Assembly: GCA_946481345.1 (NCBI GenBank)
Contig: CAMLMY010000008.1
Location: forward strand, 1-64,000
Direction: 5' to 3'
Origin: an uncultured Gilliamella sp.
Lineage (GTDB): Bacteria > Pseudomonadota > Gammaproteobacteria > Enterobacterales > Orbaceae
Length of the DNA stretch: 64,000 nucleotides
The stretch's first letter is position 1, and each line of letters opens with the position of its first letter. Below are positions 32,964 to 42,421 of the stretch, in pieces. The position numbers were made by a program, and so were the translations under genes. The notes beneath the pieces are model-generated. The model was not told where the DNA came from. It saw only the letters and a list, made by a program, of their open reading frames with translations, and did not search any database.

Positions 32964-34322
32964 ATGTTAACGACATTGAAATTAGCTGTGGTTGGGCATG
33001 CAAATGTAGGAAAAACATCATTATTACGCACTTTAATCCGTAATAGTAACTTTGGTGATGTATCAGATAAACCAGGTACAACAAGACATGTCGAATCAAT
33101 TACCTTACCTGTCGATAATCAAAACACCATTATTTTTTATGATACACCAGGTTTAGAAGATAGTTTGGCACTGTATGATTACATCGATCAATTAACACCT
33201 GCTAATAATAAACTTGATGGTATTGATAAATTAACATTTTTCTTACACAGCCCAGAAGCCGAAAATACTTTTGATCAAGAAGCCAAAGTAATCAGACAAT
33301 TATTGAAAAGTGATGCAGCTATCTATGTAATCGATGTGCGAGAGCCAATTTTAGATAAGTATCATGATGAATTAGCTATATTAGCCAGTGGAGCCAAACC
33401 GATATTGGCGGTATTAAATTTTACCGCGAGTATGCAACAAAATGAAAATGAATGGAAAATATTACTTTCTCGTATCGGTATTCATGCTATCATACGGTTC
33501 GATGCAATCGTGCCGCCCATAGATGGTGAAGAACGATTGTATAAAAGTTTATCTTTGCTAATTGAGCCAGCAAAATTGATTTTAGATCAATGGTTAACTA
33601 AAATTACGCAAATGCGTGAAACTCGCAATAAAAAGGCTAATTTGATTATTGCTAAAGCTTTAGTTGATGTAACAGCTTTTTACAAAATGGCCAAATCTGA
33701 TGATAAACAAGCCATCGTTGATATGCAAAATCAAGTAAGAAAGCGAGAACAGTTGGCAATAAATGAGCTGTTAAAACTCTTTGAGTTTAATTCAGCTTTA
33801 GAAAGTGAAGAATGTTTGCCTTTGTTAAAAGGTCGTTATAATGCAGATCTATTTAATATAGATGCCCTAACCACAATGGGCATGCATTTGACGAAAGGTT
33901 TTGTGTCAGGTGCTACAATTGGTGCAAGTATTGATTTAGTTACCGGAGGCATTACGCTTGGTTCTGCAACGCTCATTGGCGGTGCGGTCGGTAGTTTGGT
34001 GCAAACAGCCAAGCATTATGGTTCTAGAATGCGATATCAGCTTTCTGGTTATAATAAATTAAGTGTTGATGATGTTATTATTTGTTACCTTTCTTTACGA
34101 CTTGTTAGTCTAAAAGAGAGTTTAAATCATCGCAGCCATGCGAACACTTGTCCCATTAAATTGTCTAAGCTAGAGACTCAAGAATGGAAAAAAGGCGTTT
34201 TACCTAAAAGTTTGAAAATAGCAAGGCGTTATTCGCATTGGTCGACGTTAAATAAAGGAACAAAAAGAAATGACAAAAAAAGACAATCGACAATTGAAAA
34301 TGTTGCCGAACAACTTTTTTAG
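32964..34322 (+). CDS. DUF3482 GTPase
   Basis: 452 aa. The N-terminal G domain of the Era/TrmE type has P-loop VGHANVGKTSLL (about 9-20), switch I with GTTRHVES, and G3 in FYDTPGLED. The expected N/T-K-x-D guanine-specificity motif is not present; the equivalent strand reads ILAVLNFTA, so nucleotide specificity is uncertain. The C-terminal DUF3482 has a glycine-rich hydrophobic hairpin at about residues 310-350 (GFVSGATIGASIDLVTGG). It begins one base after the DUF2868 stop and its end overlaps the next ORF, so all three genes are coupled. Confidence 0.9.
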   Translation: MLTTLKLAVVGHANVGKTSLLRTLIRNSNFGDVSDKPGTTRHVESITLPVDNQNTIIFYDTPGLEDSLALYDYIDQLTPANNKLDGIDKLTFFLHSPEAENTFDQEAKVIRQLLKSDAAIYVIDVREPILDKYHDELAILASGAKPILAVLNFTASMQQNENEWKILLSRIGIHAIIRFDAIVPPIDGEERLYKSLSLLIEPAKLILDQWLTKITQMRETRNKKANLIIAKALVDVTAFYKMAKSDDKQAIVDMQNQVRKREQLAINELLKLFEFNSALESEECLPLLKGRYNADLFNIDALTTMGMHLTKGFVSGATIGASIDLVTGGITLGSATLIGGAVGSLVQTAKHYGSRMRYQLSGYNKLSVDDVIICYLSLRLVSLKESLNHRSHANTCPIKLSKLETQEWKKGVLPKSLKIARRYSHWSTLNKGTKRNDKKRQSTIENVAEQLF

Positions 34323-34824
34323 TATAAAAAAGCGTTTTTTCATAACATTGCTGTTTTCTATGTTTATGTCATTTGGTTGTAGCAGTACGACAACCGCTAC
34401 TGTGAATACGAGTTATAGTACTAAATCAGCAAAAGTGACTAAACAAGATGCTCAGATGTTAGCCAAAATTGATTCCCATTATAAAAAATGGTACAAGACG
34501 CCCTATCGTTATGGTGGTATGACTTTAGCTGGTAGTGATTGTTCTGGTTTGGTTGTTAATTTTTTCAAAAATAAACTTTCTAAAACTGTACCAAGAAGTA
34601 CTGCTGAGCAAGCTCAATTAGGTTATAAAGTGACTAAACCTAAACCAGGTGATTTAGTATTTTTCAAAACAGGCCGAGGCGGTAGCGGCTTACATGTCGG
34701 CATTTATTATGCAGATGGTAAATTTTTACACGCTTCAACATCAAAAGGTGTAATTTATTCAAATTTGAATGATGACTACTGGAAAAAACGTTACTGGATG
34801 ACGCGACGAGTGACTGGCAGTTAA
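34270..34824 (+). CDS. NlpC/P60 family lipoprotein, probable murein endopeptidase
   Basis: 184 aa from the ATG at 34270, where AAAGGA lies 11 bases ahead; ATG 34300 is an alternative start nearer the signal peptide. The lipobox is at FGCSS after a hydrophobic stretch. The NlpC/P60 domain covers about 60-180 with catalytic Cys in SDCSGLVVNFF, His in LHVGIYY and a third polar residue in FLHASTS. It cleaves the D-Glu-mDAP bond of murein stem peptides in the family. It overlaps the DUF3482 gene by 53 bp (23 bp with the later start) in another frame, linking it to the DUF2868/DUF3482 pair. Confidence 0.9.
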   Translation: MTKKDNRQLKMLPNNFFSIKKRFFITLLFSMFMSFGCSSTTTATVNTSYSTKSAKVTKQDAQMLAKIDSHYKKWYKTPYRYGGMTLAGSDCSGLVVNFFKNKLSKTVPRSTAEQAQLGYKVTKPKPGDLVFFKTGRGGSGLHVGIYYADGKFLHASTSKGVIYSNLNDDYWKKRYWMTRRVTGS

Positions 34825-34871
34825 TTTAGAAACCTGCTTGTCTATTTATTAGACTCAAAATAGTGATATCT

Positions 34872-34915
34872 AAAAAGCTCTCTAAATCGTGTTCAATTTA
34901 GAGAGTTTAATTTTG
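34872..34915. terminator. Bidirectional terminator between NlpC/P60 and aminotransferase genes
   Basis: CTCTCTAAAT (34878-34887) and ATTTAGAGAG (34896-34905) around an 8-nt loop, flanked by TAAAAAG on the left and TTTAATTTT on the right, between two convergent genes. Confidence 0.82.
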
Positions 34916-34949
34916 TCAATAATGACATTTTTTAAGAACACTTATGAAA

Positions 34950-36137
34950 TCAAATTTTTCCTTTCTCTTTTAATTCGCGCATAATGTTAGCAACATAAAG
35001 CATTTCGCCTGGTGTACCAAGTGAAATACGACACCATTCCGTAGCAGGAGGAAAATCCCGTCCAATCAAAATAAAGTTATTTTTCATTAATTCCCGATAT
35101 GCTTTTAAATCAATCGGACTTTTATGAAACATAAAATTGGTTTCAGATTTTAGGTAGTGTAAACCTAAATCCGATAAGACGTTTTCCATGATTTGACGTG
35201 AAACATCAACGGCTTTTTTAGAATAGGTTAAAAATGCTTGATCATCCATTGAGGTTAACGCTGCACAAACGCCACAATAATTAAGCTTTTCGCCTGCTAC
35301 ATATTGGGCGATGTTATTGATATTTTCGGCTGAACTAACTGCATAACCTACACGTAAACCTGCCATAGCATGAATTTTTGAAAAAGTTTTCAGCAATATT
35401 ATATTTTCGCAACCTTGTCCAATAAGGTAATCGACTGATTTGTATGCTGGATCGTTAACAAACTCAGCGTAGGCTTCATCAATAATAAAAATAGTATTTT
35501 TAGGTTTGCTTTTTATCCATGATTCTATCTCTTTAGTTGCAAAAACAGTCGAAGTTGGATTGTTAGGATTAACTAAATAAACAATCGATGACCCTTTATG
35601 GTTCTCAACCGCTTTTTGTATACCTTTCAGATCGATTTGCCAATCTGGTAAACTTAGTACTTTGTTGATGCGTAAATTGAAAATTTTACCAAAATGTTCG
35701 CCGTCACCGTAGGTAAGTTCCGGGATAACTAATTGGGTATCTGGTTTAACATAGGCAGCAATAGCGCTACGAATTCCCTCTGAAGAACCTGCTGTCAATA
35801 AAATTTGAGATTCATCTACATTATGGTGTTTAGCTAACCGTTTATTCAATAATGGCATTTCTGCTTTAGCATAACGATTGGCTTTAGGAACCGCATTAAT
35901 TGCTGCTTGTTGTGCATTAGGTGACATGCCAAGGGCATTTTCATTAAAATTGAGCCTGACTGGATTGTTTACATCGGGTGTAACTACTTTATCAAGCATC
36001 GGTAGGGTATATGAAATTGTGTTTTTTACTTCTTGCGCATAGGCTTTAGATAAAAATTGATTGATTGATAACCCAGCTATCGCTGCACTTGAAAATGTTA
36101 TTAATTTTCTTCTATTGATATTTATATTAGACACCAT
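34950..36137 (-). CDS. Tat-exported HisC-like PLP aminotransferase
   Basis: 395 aa. Residues 1-34 are a twin-arginine signal: NINRRKLITFS, a hydrophobic core AAIAGLSINQFLS and a cleavage site AYA-Q. GAGGTG lies six bases before the ATG. The mature protein is a fold-type I aminotransferase nearest histidinol-phosphate aminotransferase: VRLNFNENALGMSPNA at its start, YLVNPNNPTSTVF, the Asp/Tyr of FIIDEAYAEF, and the PLP Lys in KTFSKIHAMAGLRVGYA. Tat transport suggests PLP is inserted in the cytoplasm before export. No his genes are near. Substrate unknown; a periplasmic amino-acid or amino-sugar transamination is possible. It is flanked by terminators, so it stands alone. Confidence 0.92.
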   Translation of the reverse strand: MVSNININRRKLITFSSAAIAGLSINQFLSKAYAQEVKNTISYTLPMLDKVVTPDVNNPVRLNFNENALGMSPNAQQAAINAVPKANRYAKAEMPLLNKRLAKHHNVDESQILLTAGSSEGIRSAIAAYVKPDTQLVIPELTYGDGEHFGKIFNLRINKVLSLPDWQIDLKGIQKAVENHKGSSIVYLVNPNNPTSTVFATKEIESWIKSKPKNTIFIIDEAYAEFVNDPAYKSVDYLIGQGCENIILLKTFSKIHAMAGLRVGYAVSSAENINNIAQYVAGEKLNYCGVCAALTSMDDQAFLTYSKKAVDVSRQIMENVLSDLGLHYLKSETNFMFHKSPIDLKAYRELMKNNFILIGRDFPPATEWCRISLGTPGEMLYVANIMRELKEKGKI

Positions 36138-36320
36138 GATTCACCTCATGTTTTAGTTGATCCTTATGTGGTCAATAATTATTAATGCAAAAATAATACC
36201 AAGTTACAGAGTTAATGAATCCTATTGATTTATAATAATAAAATAGTAAAAGAAGAGACTTATCAGTAGATTTTTATTAAAAAATGCACAATATTGATGC
36301 TTTATTGCACAAAAAGGGTG

Positions 36321-36363
36321 TATAAAAAGACCAGTTATTATTTTTTAGTAATAACTGGTCTGT
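36321..36363 (-). terminator. Rho-independent terminator of nifJ
   Basis: On the minus strand AGACCAGTTATTA, loop of 8, TAATAACTGGTCT (36328-36340 and 36349-36361) then TTTTTATA. A 13-bp perfect stem 33 bp beyond the nifJ stop. Confidence 0.92.
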
Positions 36364-36395
36364 TTCATTCTTTATAGAAAATGCATCATTTGTAC

Positions 36396-39300
36396 TTAAC
36401 TATCAGGTGGGGTTTCAATATCCGAATAGCTTGATAGCATTTGTAAGAACCTATATTTTGATTCGACCATTTTTGTTGAACGTGCATGTAATATATTAGC
36501 AACAGCCGGTTCTAAGGTTTCTAAACGTCGGAATCGTTGTTCTTTAAGTAAAATACTTGATAGAGCTTCACTATTTGGTGATTTTGAATCTAAAACTAAT
36601 CCCGGTTTTCCTTCAGCCGCACGGCGAGGATCATATCGATAAAGAGGCCAGAACCCAGATTTCACTAAATCTTTCATCTGTTCGTGGGATTTAGCCAGAT
36701 CATAACCATGTTCCTCACACGGACTATAAGCAATGACAAGTGATGGCCCATCATAGGCTTCTGCTTCTTGTAATGCTTTTAATGTCTGGTTTAGTTGAGA
36801 ACCTAAAGCCACTTGAGCCACATAAACATGACCATACATCATAATGCTAACGCCTAAATCTTTACGGGCTTTATGTTTACCCAAATCCGCAAATTTAGAT
36901 ACGGCGCCCATAGGTGTTGCTTTAGACTGTTGACCACCGGTATTAGAATAACATTGAGTATCTAATACTAAAATATTGACGTTATCGGTTAAACTCATTA
37001 CATGGTCAAGTCCGCCAAAACCAATATCATAAGCCCAACCATCTCCACCAATTGCCCATACTGATTTATCAATCAGATAGTTGGCGTCTTCTAATAACTC
37101 TTTAGCTTCGACAGAATCAATGTGTTTTAATTGCTCTCGTAATAAGTCAACTTGCGTTCTTTTTTCAGCGATGGTTGCATCAGAAGATTGCAAAGTGATG
37201 GCAATTTCTGGCGAAATCTCGCCCGCCAAATGATCAAGTAAACGTAAGGCACGTTTTCTATGTTGGTTATAAGTGATACGATAACCTAAAGCAAATTCAG
37301 CATTGTCTTCAAATAAAGAATTAGCCCAAGCAGGTCCACGACCCGAGCGATCGGTAGTATAAGGTGTTGATGGTAAATTGCCCCCATAAATAGATGAGCA
37401 ACCAGTTGCATTAGCAATAGCCAGATGGTCGCCATAAAGTTGTGTTAATAATTTAATATATGGTGTTTCACCACAACCCGCACAAGCACCCGAATATTCA
37501 AACAATGGCGTAATTAATTGAGAAGTTCGTATATCTATACGCTCAAGTGATTTGATATCACGATCTGGTAATTGAGAAAAGAACTCATAATTAACTCTTT
37601 GTGTGTCAAGGTTATCAATACGAGGCTGCATATTGATTGCTTTAATATCAAAGTTGTTACGATCACGAGATGGACACACCTCAACACATAAGTTACAACC
37701 AGTGCAATCTTCCGGAGCTACTTGCAATACATAACGTTGACCTTTCATATCGCGCGCTTTAACTTCTAGCGATTCTAGTGTATCAGGGGCATTAAGCATT
37801 GCATCCGGTTCGACCACTTTGGCTCGAATGGCTGCATGAGGACAGGCAACTGCGCAATGGTTACATTGCGTACACAGTTCTGATTTCCAAATCGGGATCT
37901 CTTCAGCAATATTACGTTTTTCCCATTTAGTGGTACCAGTTGGCCAAGTGCCATCTGGTGGGAATGCCGAAACCGGTAGACTATCGCCTAAACCTGCTAA
38001 CATAGTTGCAGTAACGGTTTTTACAAAATCTGGCGCATTGTTTGGTACAATAGGAGGCATTGATGGGCTACTTTGATCCACACAACTAAGTGGAATTTGT
38101 TCAAGCGAAGTGATGGCTAAATCTAACGCTTTCCAGTTATTTTCAACCAACTCTTGACCTTTACTACTGTAACTTTTGGCAATGACTTCTTTTAACTGTG
38201 TGATGCTAAAATCATTTTTGAATATATCCGATAGATGAAAAAAAGCAGCTTGCATGACTGTGTTAATTCTGGCTCCTAAATTACATTCACGCGCAATTTT
38301 AGCTGCATTGATAATATAGAAATGGGCTCTTTTCTGAATTAATTGTACCTGCACTTCTTTAGGTAACCGATGCCAAATTTCATCTTTGCTATATGGGGTA
38401 TTAAGTAAAAAAATACCGTCATCTTTGAGTTTATCGACAATCTGATATTTATCTATAAATTGGTCTTGATGACAACCAATAAAATGTGCACTGGTAATCA
38501 AGTAAGGCGAATCAATTGGATCTAAGCTTACACGTAGGTGAGAGGTAGTTAATCCACCTGCCTTTTTGGAATCATAAACAAAATAACCTTGCACATAAAA
38601 CGGTGAACTGTCTCCAATTATTTTAATATTATTTTTAGTTGCCGAAACGGTGCCATCACTTCCCAACCCATAAAACAGGGCTTCTAGTGCTGATTTTTGC
38701 GGAATTGATTTATCTGGTAGTGGTAATGATAGCCCAGTAATATCATCATAAATACCCACCGTAAAGCGTGGTCTTGGTTTTTCTAAACCAAGCTCGTTGA
38801 AAATGCCAAGTACTGAGCGGGGATCAAACTCTTTAGAGGATAATCCATAACGTCCGCCTACAATCTGTGGCATAGAAATACGTTCACCACGAGACAAGCT
38901 CTCAGCAAAAGCTGTCATAATATCCAAACACAAAGGCTCTGCTTGTGCTCCTGGTTCCTTTGTTCTATCTAATACGGCAATTTTTTTAACACTATCTGGA
39001 ATCACGGAAAGTAAGTGTTGAGCTGAAAATGGACGAAATAATCGAACAATTACCACACCAACTTTTTGATTTTCTTTAAGCAGATAATCAACCACTTCTT
39101 TACTGGTGCAGGCACCAGAACCCATAATTACAATAATTCGTTCAGCATCACTAGCACCGTAATACTCAAAAGGTTGATATTTTCTTCCAGTTTGTTTTTC
39201 AAAAGCGGTCATAGCATCAACAACGTGCTGATAAGCATTATCATAATAACTATTTATAGCTTCTCGACATTGAAAATAGGTATCAGGATTGGCAGATGTA

Positions 39301-39938
39301 CCACGGATCACCGGTTTATCAGGGGTTAATGCTCGTGAACGATAAGCTTTAATTGCTTCATGTGGTAAAAGATTATGAATATCTTCATCTGATAGCGGAT
39401 AAATCTTATTAACTTCATGTGATGTTCTGAAACCGTCAAAAAAATGGACGAATGGAATTCGGCTGTTAAAACTGGCAATTTGAGAAATTAATGCCAAATC
39501 TTGTGCTTCTTGTACCGAACTAGAACAAAGCATAGCAAAACCGGTCTGTCTAACAGACATAACATCAGAATGATCACCAAAAATTGACAAGGCATGCGTA
39601 GCAACAGTACGCGCAGCAACATGTAAAACAAATGGTGTAAGTTCCCCTGCAATTTTATATAGCGAAGGGATCATCAACAATAATCCTTGTGATGATGTAA
39701 ATGATGTCGCTAATGCGCCCGTCATTAATGCACCATGAACAGTAGAAATGGCTCCTGCTTCGGATTGCATTTCAACTACTCTTGGAATATCACCAAAGAC
39801 GTTTGGCTTATCAAATTCTGCCCATGTGCTAGCTTGTTCAGCCATTGAAGAGCTAGGAGTAATTGGATAAATAGCAATGACTTCGTTTGCACGATAAGCG
39901 ACGGAGGACACCGCGCTATTAGCATCTGATATGATCAT
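36396..39938 (-). CDS. nifJ: Pyruvate:ferredoxin/flavodoxin oxidoreductase NifJ
   Basis: 1180 aa single-chain enzyme that oxidises pyruvate to acetyl-CoA and CO2, passing electrons to flavodoxin or ferredoxin. Order of domains: N-terminal pyruvate-binding half beginning MIISDANSAVSSVAYRANEV and containing IYPITPSSSMAE; domain II/III; two [4Fe-4S] motifs LCTQCNHCAVACPHAA and CTGCNLCVEVCPSRD near 690-760; and the C-terminal TPP domain with GACAGCGETPY and the TPP-binding GGDGWAYDIGFGG. All cluster cysteines are present. Oxygen-sensitive, so it points to life at low oxygen. It lies alone between terminators. The upstream gap has an inverted repeat that may be an operator. Confidence 0.97.
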   Translation of the reverse strand: MIISDANSAVSSVAYRANEVIAIYPITPSSSMAEQASTWAEFDKPNVFGDIPRVVEMQSEAGAISTVHGALMTGALATSFTSSQGLLLMIPSLYKIAGELTPFVLHVAARTVATHALSIFGDHSDVMSVRQTGFAMLCSSSVQEAQDLALISQIASFNSRIPFVHFFDGFRTSHEVNKIYPLSDEDIHNLLPHEAIKAYRSRALTPDKPVIRGTSANPDTYFQCREAINSYYDNAYQHVVDAMTAFEKQTGRKYQPFEYYGASDAERIIVIMGSGACTSKEVVDYLLKENQKVGVVIVRLFRPFSAQHLLSVIPDSVKKIAVLDRTKEPGAQAEPLCLDIMTAFAESLSRGERISMPQIVGGRYGLSSKEFDPRSVLGIFNELGLEKPRPRFTVGIYDDITGLSLPLPDKSIPQKSALEALFYGLGSDGTVSATKNNIKIIGDSSPFYVQGYFVYDSKKAGGLTTSHLRVSLDPIDSPYLITSAHFIGCHQDQFIDKYQIVDKLKDDGIFLLNTPYSKDEIWHRLPKEVQVQLIQKRAHFYIINAAKIARECNLGARINTVMQAAFFHLSDIFKNDFSITQLKEVIAKSYSSKGQELVENNWKALDLAITSLEQIPLSCVDQSSPSMPPIVPNNAPDFVKTVTATMLAGLGDSLPVSAFPPDGTWPTGTTKWEKRNIAEEIPIWKSELCTQCNHCAVACPHAAIRAKVVEPDAMLNAPDTLESLEVKARDMKGQRYVLQVAPEDCTGCNLCVEVCPSRDRNNFDIKAINMQPRIDNLDTQRVNYEFFSQLPDRDIKSLERIDIRTSQLITPLFEYSGACAGCGETPYIKLLTQLYGDHLAIANATGCSSIYGGNLPSTPYTTDRSGRGPAWANSLFEDNAEFALGYRITYNQHRKRALRLLDHLAGEISPEIAITLQSSDATIAEKRTQVDLLREQLKHIDSVEAKELLEDANYLIDKSVWAIGGDGWAYDIGFGGLDHVMSLTDNVNILVLDTQCYSNTGGQQSKATPMGAVSKFADLGKHKARKDLGVSIMMYGHVYVAQVALGSQLNQTLKALQEAEAYDGPSLVIAYSPCEEHGYDLAKSHEQMKDLVKSGFWPLYRYDPRRAAEGKPGLVLDSKSPNSEALSSILLKEQRFRRLETLEPAVANILHARSTKMVESKYRFLQMLSSYSDIETPPDS

Positions 39939-40288
39939 TAAAAAAACCTTGTAATTTATAGTGTTACGACATTACTTAATTATTATAAATTTTGACTATT
40001 GTACCAGAAAGTAAGATAGCTTTTAGTTATTTTTATATTAAATTTTTGGTAGGTGTTTTTGAATTACAAATATCTCTAACTTTTTATCGAGATATTAATG
40101 AGATAAAGAAAAAAGCAGCTTTTCAGTAACAAATAATTAGGGGTAATACTATCTGTAATTAGAATTTTAGTGATTAAATGATTGATAATAAGTTAATTAC
40201 TTTTAAAACCAACATTTTAAAAATGGATAAAAAATGATATTATTCTAAAGATGGATTTTTTCGAATAATATCATTAAGTTAATTTATT
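39939..40288. other. Intergenic region upstream of nifJ
   Basis: 350 bp between nifJ and purM, both on the minus strand. It holds a TATAAT on the minus strand (39987-39982), an inverted repeat AATATCTC (40069-40076) with GAGATATT (40089-40096), and the purM terminator. An FNR-like TTGATAATAAGTTAA at about 40182 is too degenerate to call. No gene seen. Confidence 0.4.
40229..40275 (-). terminator. Terminator of purM
   Basis: On the minus strand AATGATATTATTC (13 bp) and GAATAATATCATT pair perfectly and are followed by TTTTTT-like ATTTTTTATC. 14 bp beyond the purM stop. Confidence 0.82.
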
Positions 40289-41329
40289 TTATTTTATCAC
40301 AACACGATCAGCCGATGTTGAATGTTTAATTTCACCTAATAACCACGCCTTTTCACCGTGCTGATTAAGTATAGAAATAGCTTTATCTGCCAGTGATTTT
40401 GGTAAAGCAATAATTAAACCAACACCACAGTTAAACGTGCGGTACATTTCATGACGACTTACATTGCCTGCTTTTTGTAGCCAATCAAATATTGCTGGCC
40501 ATTGCCAACTTGCTTCATTTATTATTGCTTGAGTATTATCGGGCAGAACGCGTGGAATGTTTTCCCAAAATCCACCACCAGTAATATGCGCAATTGCATG
40601 TACATCTTTAATCTGAGCAATTAAATCAAGAACAGATTTGACATAGATTTTAGTTGGTGCAAGTAAATGATCAGCAAGTGGTTTCCCGTCGAGTTGTTCA
40701 ACAGCAGGGTTAACACCACTCACTTCAATAATTTTTCGTACTAATGAATAGCCATTGGAGTGTGCACCACTTGATGCTAATGCAATTAATGCATCACCAT
40801 CTTGAACTTTAGTACCATCAATCATTTGCGATTTTTCAACGACACCCACACAAAATCCTGCTAAATCGTAGTCGTTGCCATGATACATGCCTGGCATTTC
40901 AGCTGTTTCACCTCCGACTAAGGCACAACCTGATTGTTTACAACCCTCGGCAATGCCTGTAACTACCGTTGTGGCAACATCGACATTAAGTTTGCCCGTT
41001 GCGTAATAATCGAGGAAAAATAAGGGTTCAGCACCTTGAACGATGAGGTCATTGACACACATGGCAACCAGATCAATACCGATTGATTCATGGCGGTTCA
41101 AATCCATTGCCAAACGTAATTTAGTACCAACGCCATCTGTACCAGATACTAAAATGGGTTCTTTGTATTTTTGTGGAATAGCACACAGTGCTCCAAAGCC
41201 ACCTAGTCCCCCCATCACTTCTGGACGTTTAGTTTCTTTAACAACTGATTTGATGCGATTAACCAGTTCATTGCCAGCATCGATATCGACACCAGCATCT
41301 TTATAACTGAGAGATTTATTATTTGACAC
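40289..41329 (-). CDS. purM: Phosphoribosylformylglycinamidine cyclo-ligase PurM
   Basis: 346 aa from a GTG at 41329, picked because AAGGA lies nine bases ahead and the product then begins with the normal [18 protein letters not shown]; a TTG three codons upstream is less likely. It makes aminoimidazole ribonucleotide with ATP. The glycine-rich [25 protein letters not shown] and [13 protein letters not shown] segments are the AIRS/PurM signatures. The usual downstream partner purN is absent: a terminator follows directly. Confidence 0.97.
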   Translation of the reverse strand: MSNNKSLSYKDAGVDIDAGNELVNRIKSVVKETKRPEVMGGLGGFGALCAIPQKYKEPILVSGTDGVGTKLRLAMDLNRHESIGIDLVAMCVNDLIVQGAEPLFFLDYYATGKLNVDVATTVVTGIAEGCKQSGCALVGGETAEMPGMYHGNDYDLAGFCVGVVEKSQMIDGTKVQDGDALIALASSGAHSNGYSLVRKIIEVSGVNPAVEQLDGKPLADHLLAPTKIYVKSVLDLIAQIKDVHAIAHITGGGFWENIPRVLPDNTQAIINEASWQWPAIFDWLQKAGNVSRHEMYRTFNCGVGLIIALPKSLADKAISILNQHGEKAWLLGEIKHSTSADRVVIK

Positions 41330-41429
41330 AGTGAGCAATCCTTACAGTAGAAAAATTGCTTTTTATTTTAGCAAGGATGAAATTTGTTGGCGATGGATTA
41401 TTTAAAAAATAACGAATTAATTCAGTTTG

Positions 41430-41840
41430 CTAATTATTTTCAAACCAGCTTTCTAAAATAATGACAGCAGAAGTAGCATCAACATGACCTTTTTCAAGGG
41501 CACGATAACCACGAGAAGCAAAAATTCGTGATTTTGCTTCAACCGTCGATAAGCGTTCATCTTGCAATTGAACTTGATAACCAAACCGTCCATGTAATCG
41601 ATTAGCGAACTTACGGGCTCTGGCGGTTAATGGTTGTTCTGTACCATCCATATTCAACGGTAAACCTACGACTAATAAATCAGGTTGCCACTCATTTAAG
41701 ATTTTTTCAATAGCTTGCCAATTGGGGATACCGTCACGAGCTTTGAATGAGCAAAGAGGGCTAGCAGTTCTAGTCACATCCTGACCAATAGCAGCACCAA
41801 TACTAAATGTGCCAAAATCAAATGCAATTACCGTCGCCAT
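41430..41840 (-). CDS. ruvX: RuvX/YqgF, Holliday junction resolvase-like RNase H-fold protein
   Basis: 136 aa. RNase H-like fold with catalytic Asp in the N-terminal [15 protein letters not shown], the [17 protein letters not shown] strand, the Glu of [10 protein letters not shown] and the final Asp in [13 protein letters not shown]. Required for 16S rRNA 5'-end maturation in E. coli. It begins 3 bp after yqgE, the conserved yqgE-yqgF arrangement. First codon ATG with no ambiguity. Confidence 0.96.
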   Translation of the reverse strand: MATVIAFDFGTFSIGAAIGQDVTRTASPLCSFKARDGIPNWQAIEKILNEWQPDLLVVGLPLNMDGTEQPLTARARKFANRLHGRFGYQVQLQDERLSTVEAKSRIFASRGYRALEKGHVDATSAVIILESWFENN

Positions 41841-41843
41841 AGG

Positions 41844-42401
41844 TTATGCATTACCCATTTGGTGCGAAATTGTGTTCATATTGACACCCAAAGATTCGGC
41901 TGCTTTTTGCCAGCGATTTTCAAAAGGAACTTCAAAAATAATCTTAGCGTCAGCATCAGCAACTAACCAGTCGTTTCTGGCAACTTCATCTTCAAGCTGT
42001 AACGACTGCCAACTAGAGTAACCCAATGCTAATAAAAGATCTTTGGGTTGTTGACTTGTGCCAATTGATTTTAATAAATCCAGCGAAGTGGTTATCATTA
42101 CATCGTCAGAAATTTGAATACTTGATGAAAAACCGGTTTGCGGTGTGTGTAATATAAAGCCTTGTTCTTCTGCAATAGGACCTCCTGCAAAAACAGGATA
42201 TTCAAGTTCTGCGCAATTTCTTGATGCAGTAATTTCAAGGCGACTTAGTATCGTTGAAACATTCAGTTCAATGATAGGTTTATTGATAATAATTCCCATA
42301 GCACCATCGCGGTTATGCTCACAAATATATACTACAGAACGGCTAAACAATACATCGCTCATGGTCGGCATAGCGATTATAAAATGATTTTTTAAATTCA
42401 T
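41844..42401 (-). CDS. yqgE: YqgE/AlgH family protein
   Basis: 185 aa. The opening NHFIIAMPTMSDVLFSRSVVYICEHN, then GAMGIIINKPI, and FAGGPIAEEQGFILHT are the YqgE/AlgH signature. Cytoplasmic, of unknown function in most species (alginate regulation in Pseudomonas). It sits in the conserved rsmE-gshB-yqgE-ruvX group, here with an acetyltransferase gene inserted ahead of it. Confidence 0.96.
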   Translation of the reverse strand: MNLKNHFIIAMPTMSDVLFSRSVVYICEHNRDGAMGIIINKPIIELNVSTILSRLEITASRNCAELEYPVFAGGPIAEEQGFILHTPQTGFSSSIQISDDVMITTSLDLLKSIGTSQQPKDLLLALGYSSWQSLQLEDEVARNDWLVADADAKIIFEVPFENRWQKAAESLGVNMNTISHQMGNA

Positions 42402-42421
42402 ATGCTCACATCTTTAATTGT

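Noticed and set aside
40180..40200. FNR-like TTGATAATAAGTTAA upstream of nifJ
   Set aside because: The second half-site lacks ATCAA, and it is about 240 bp from the gene in AT-rich DNA.
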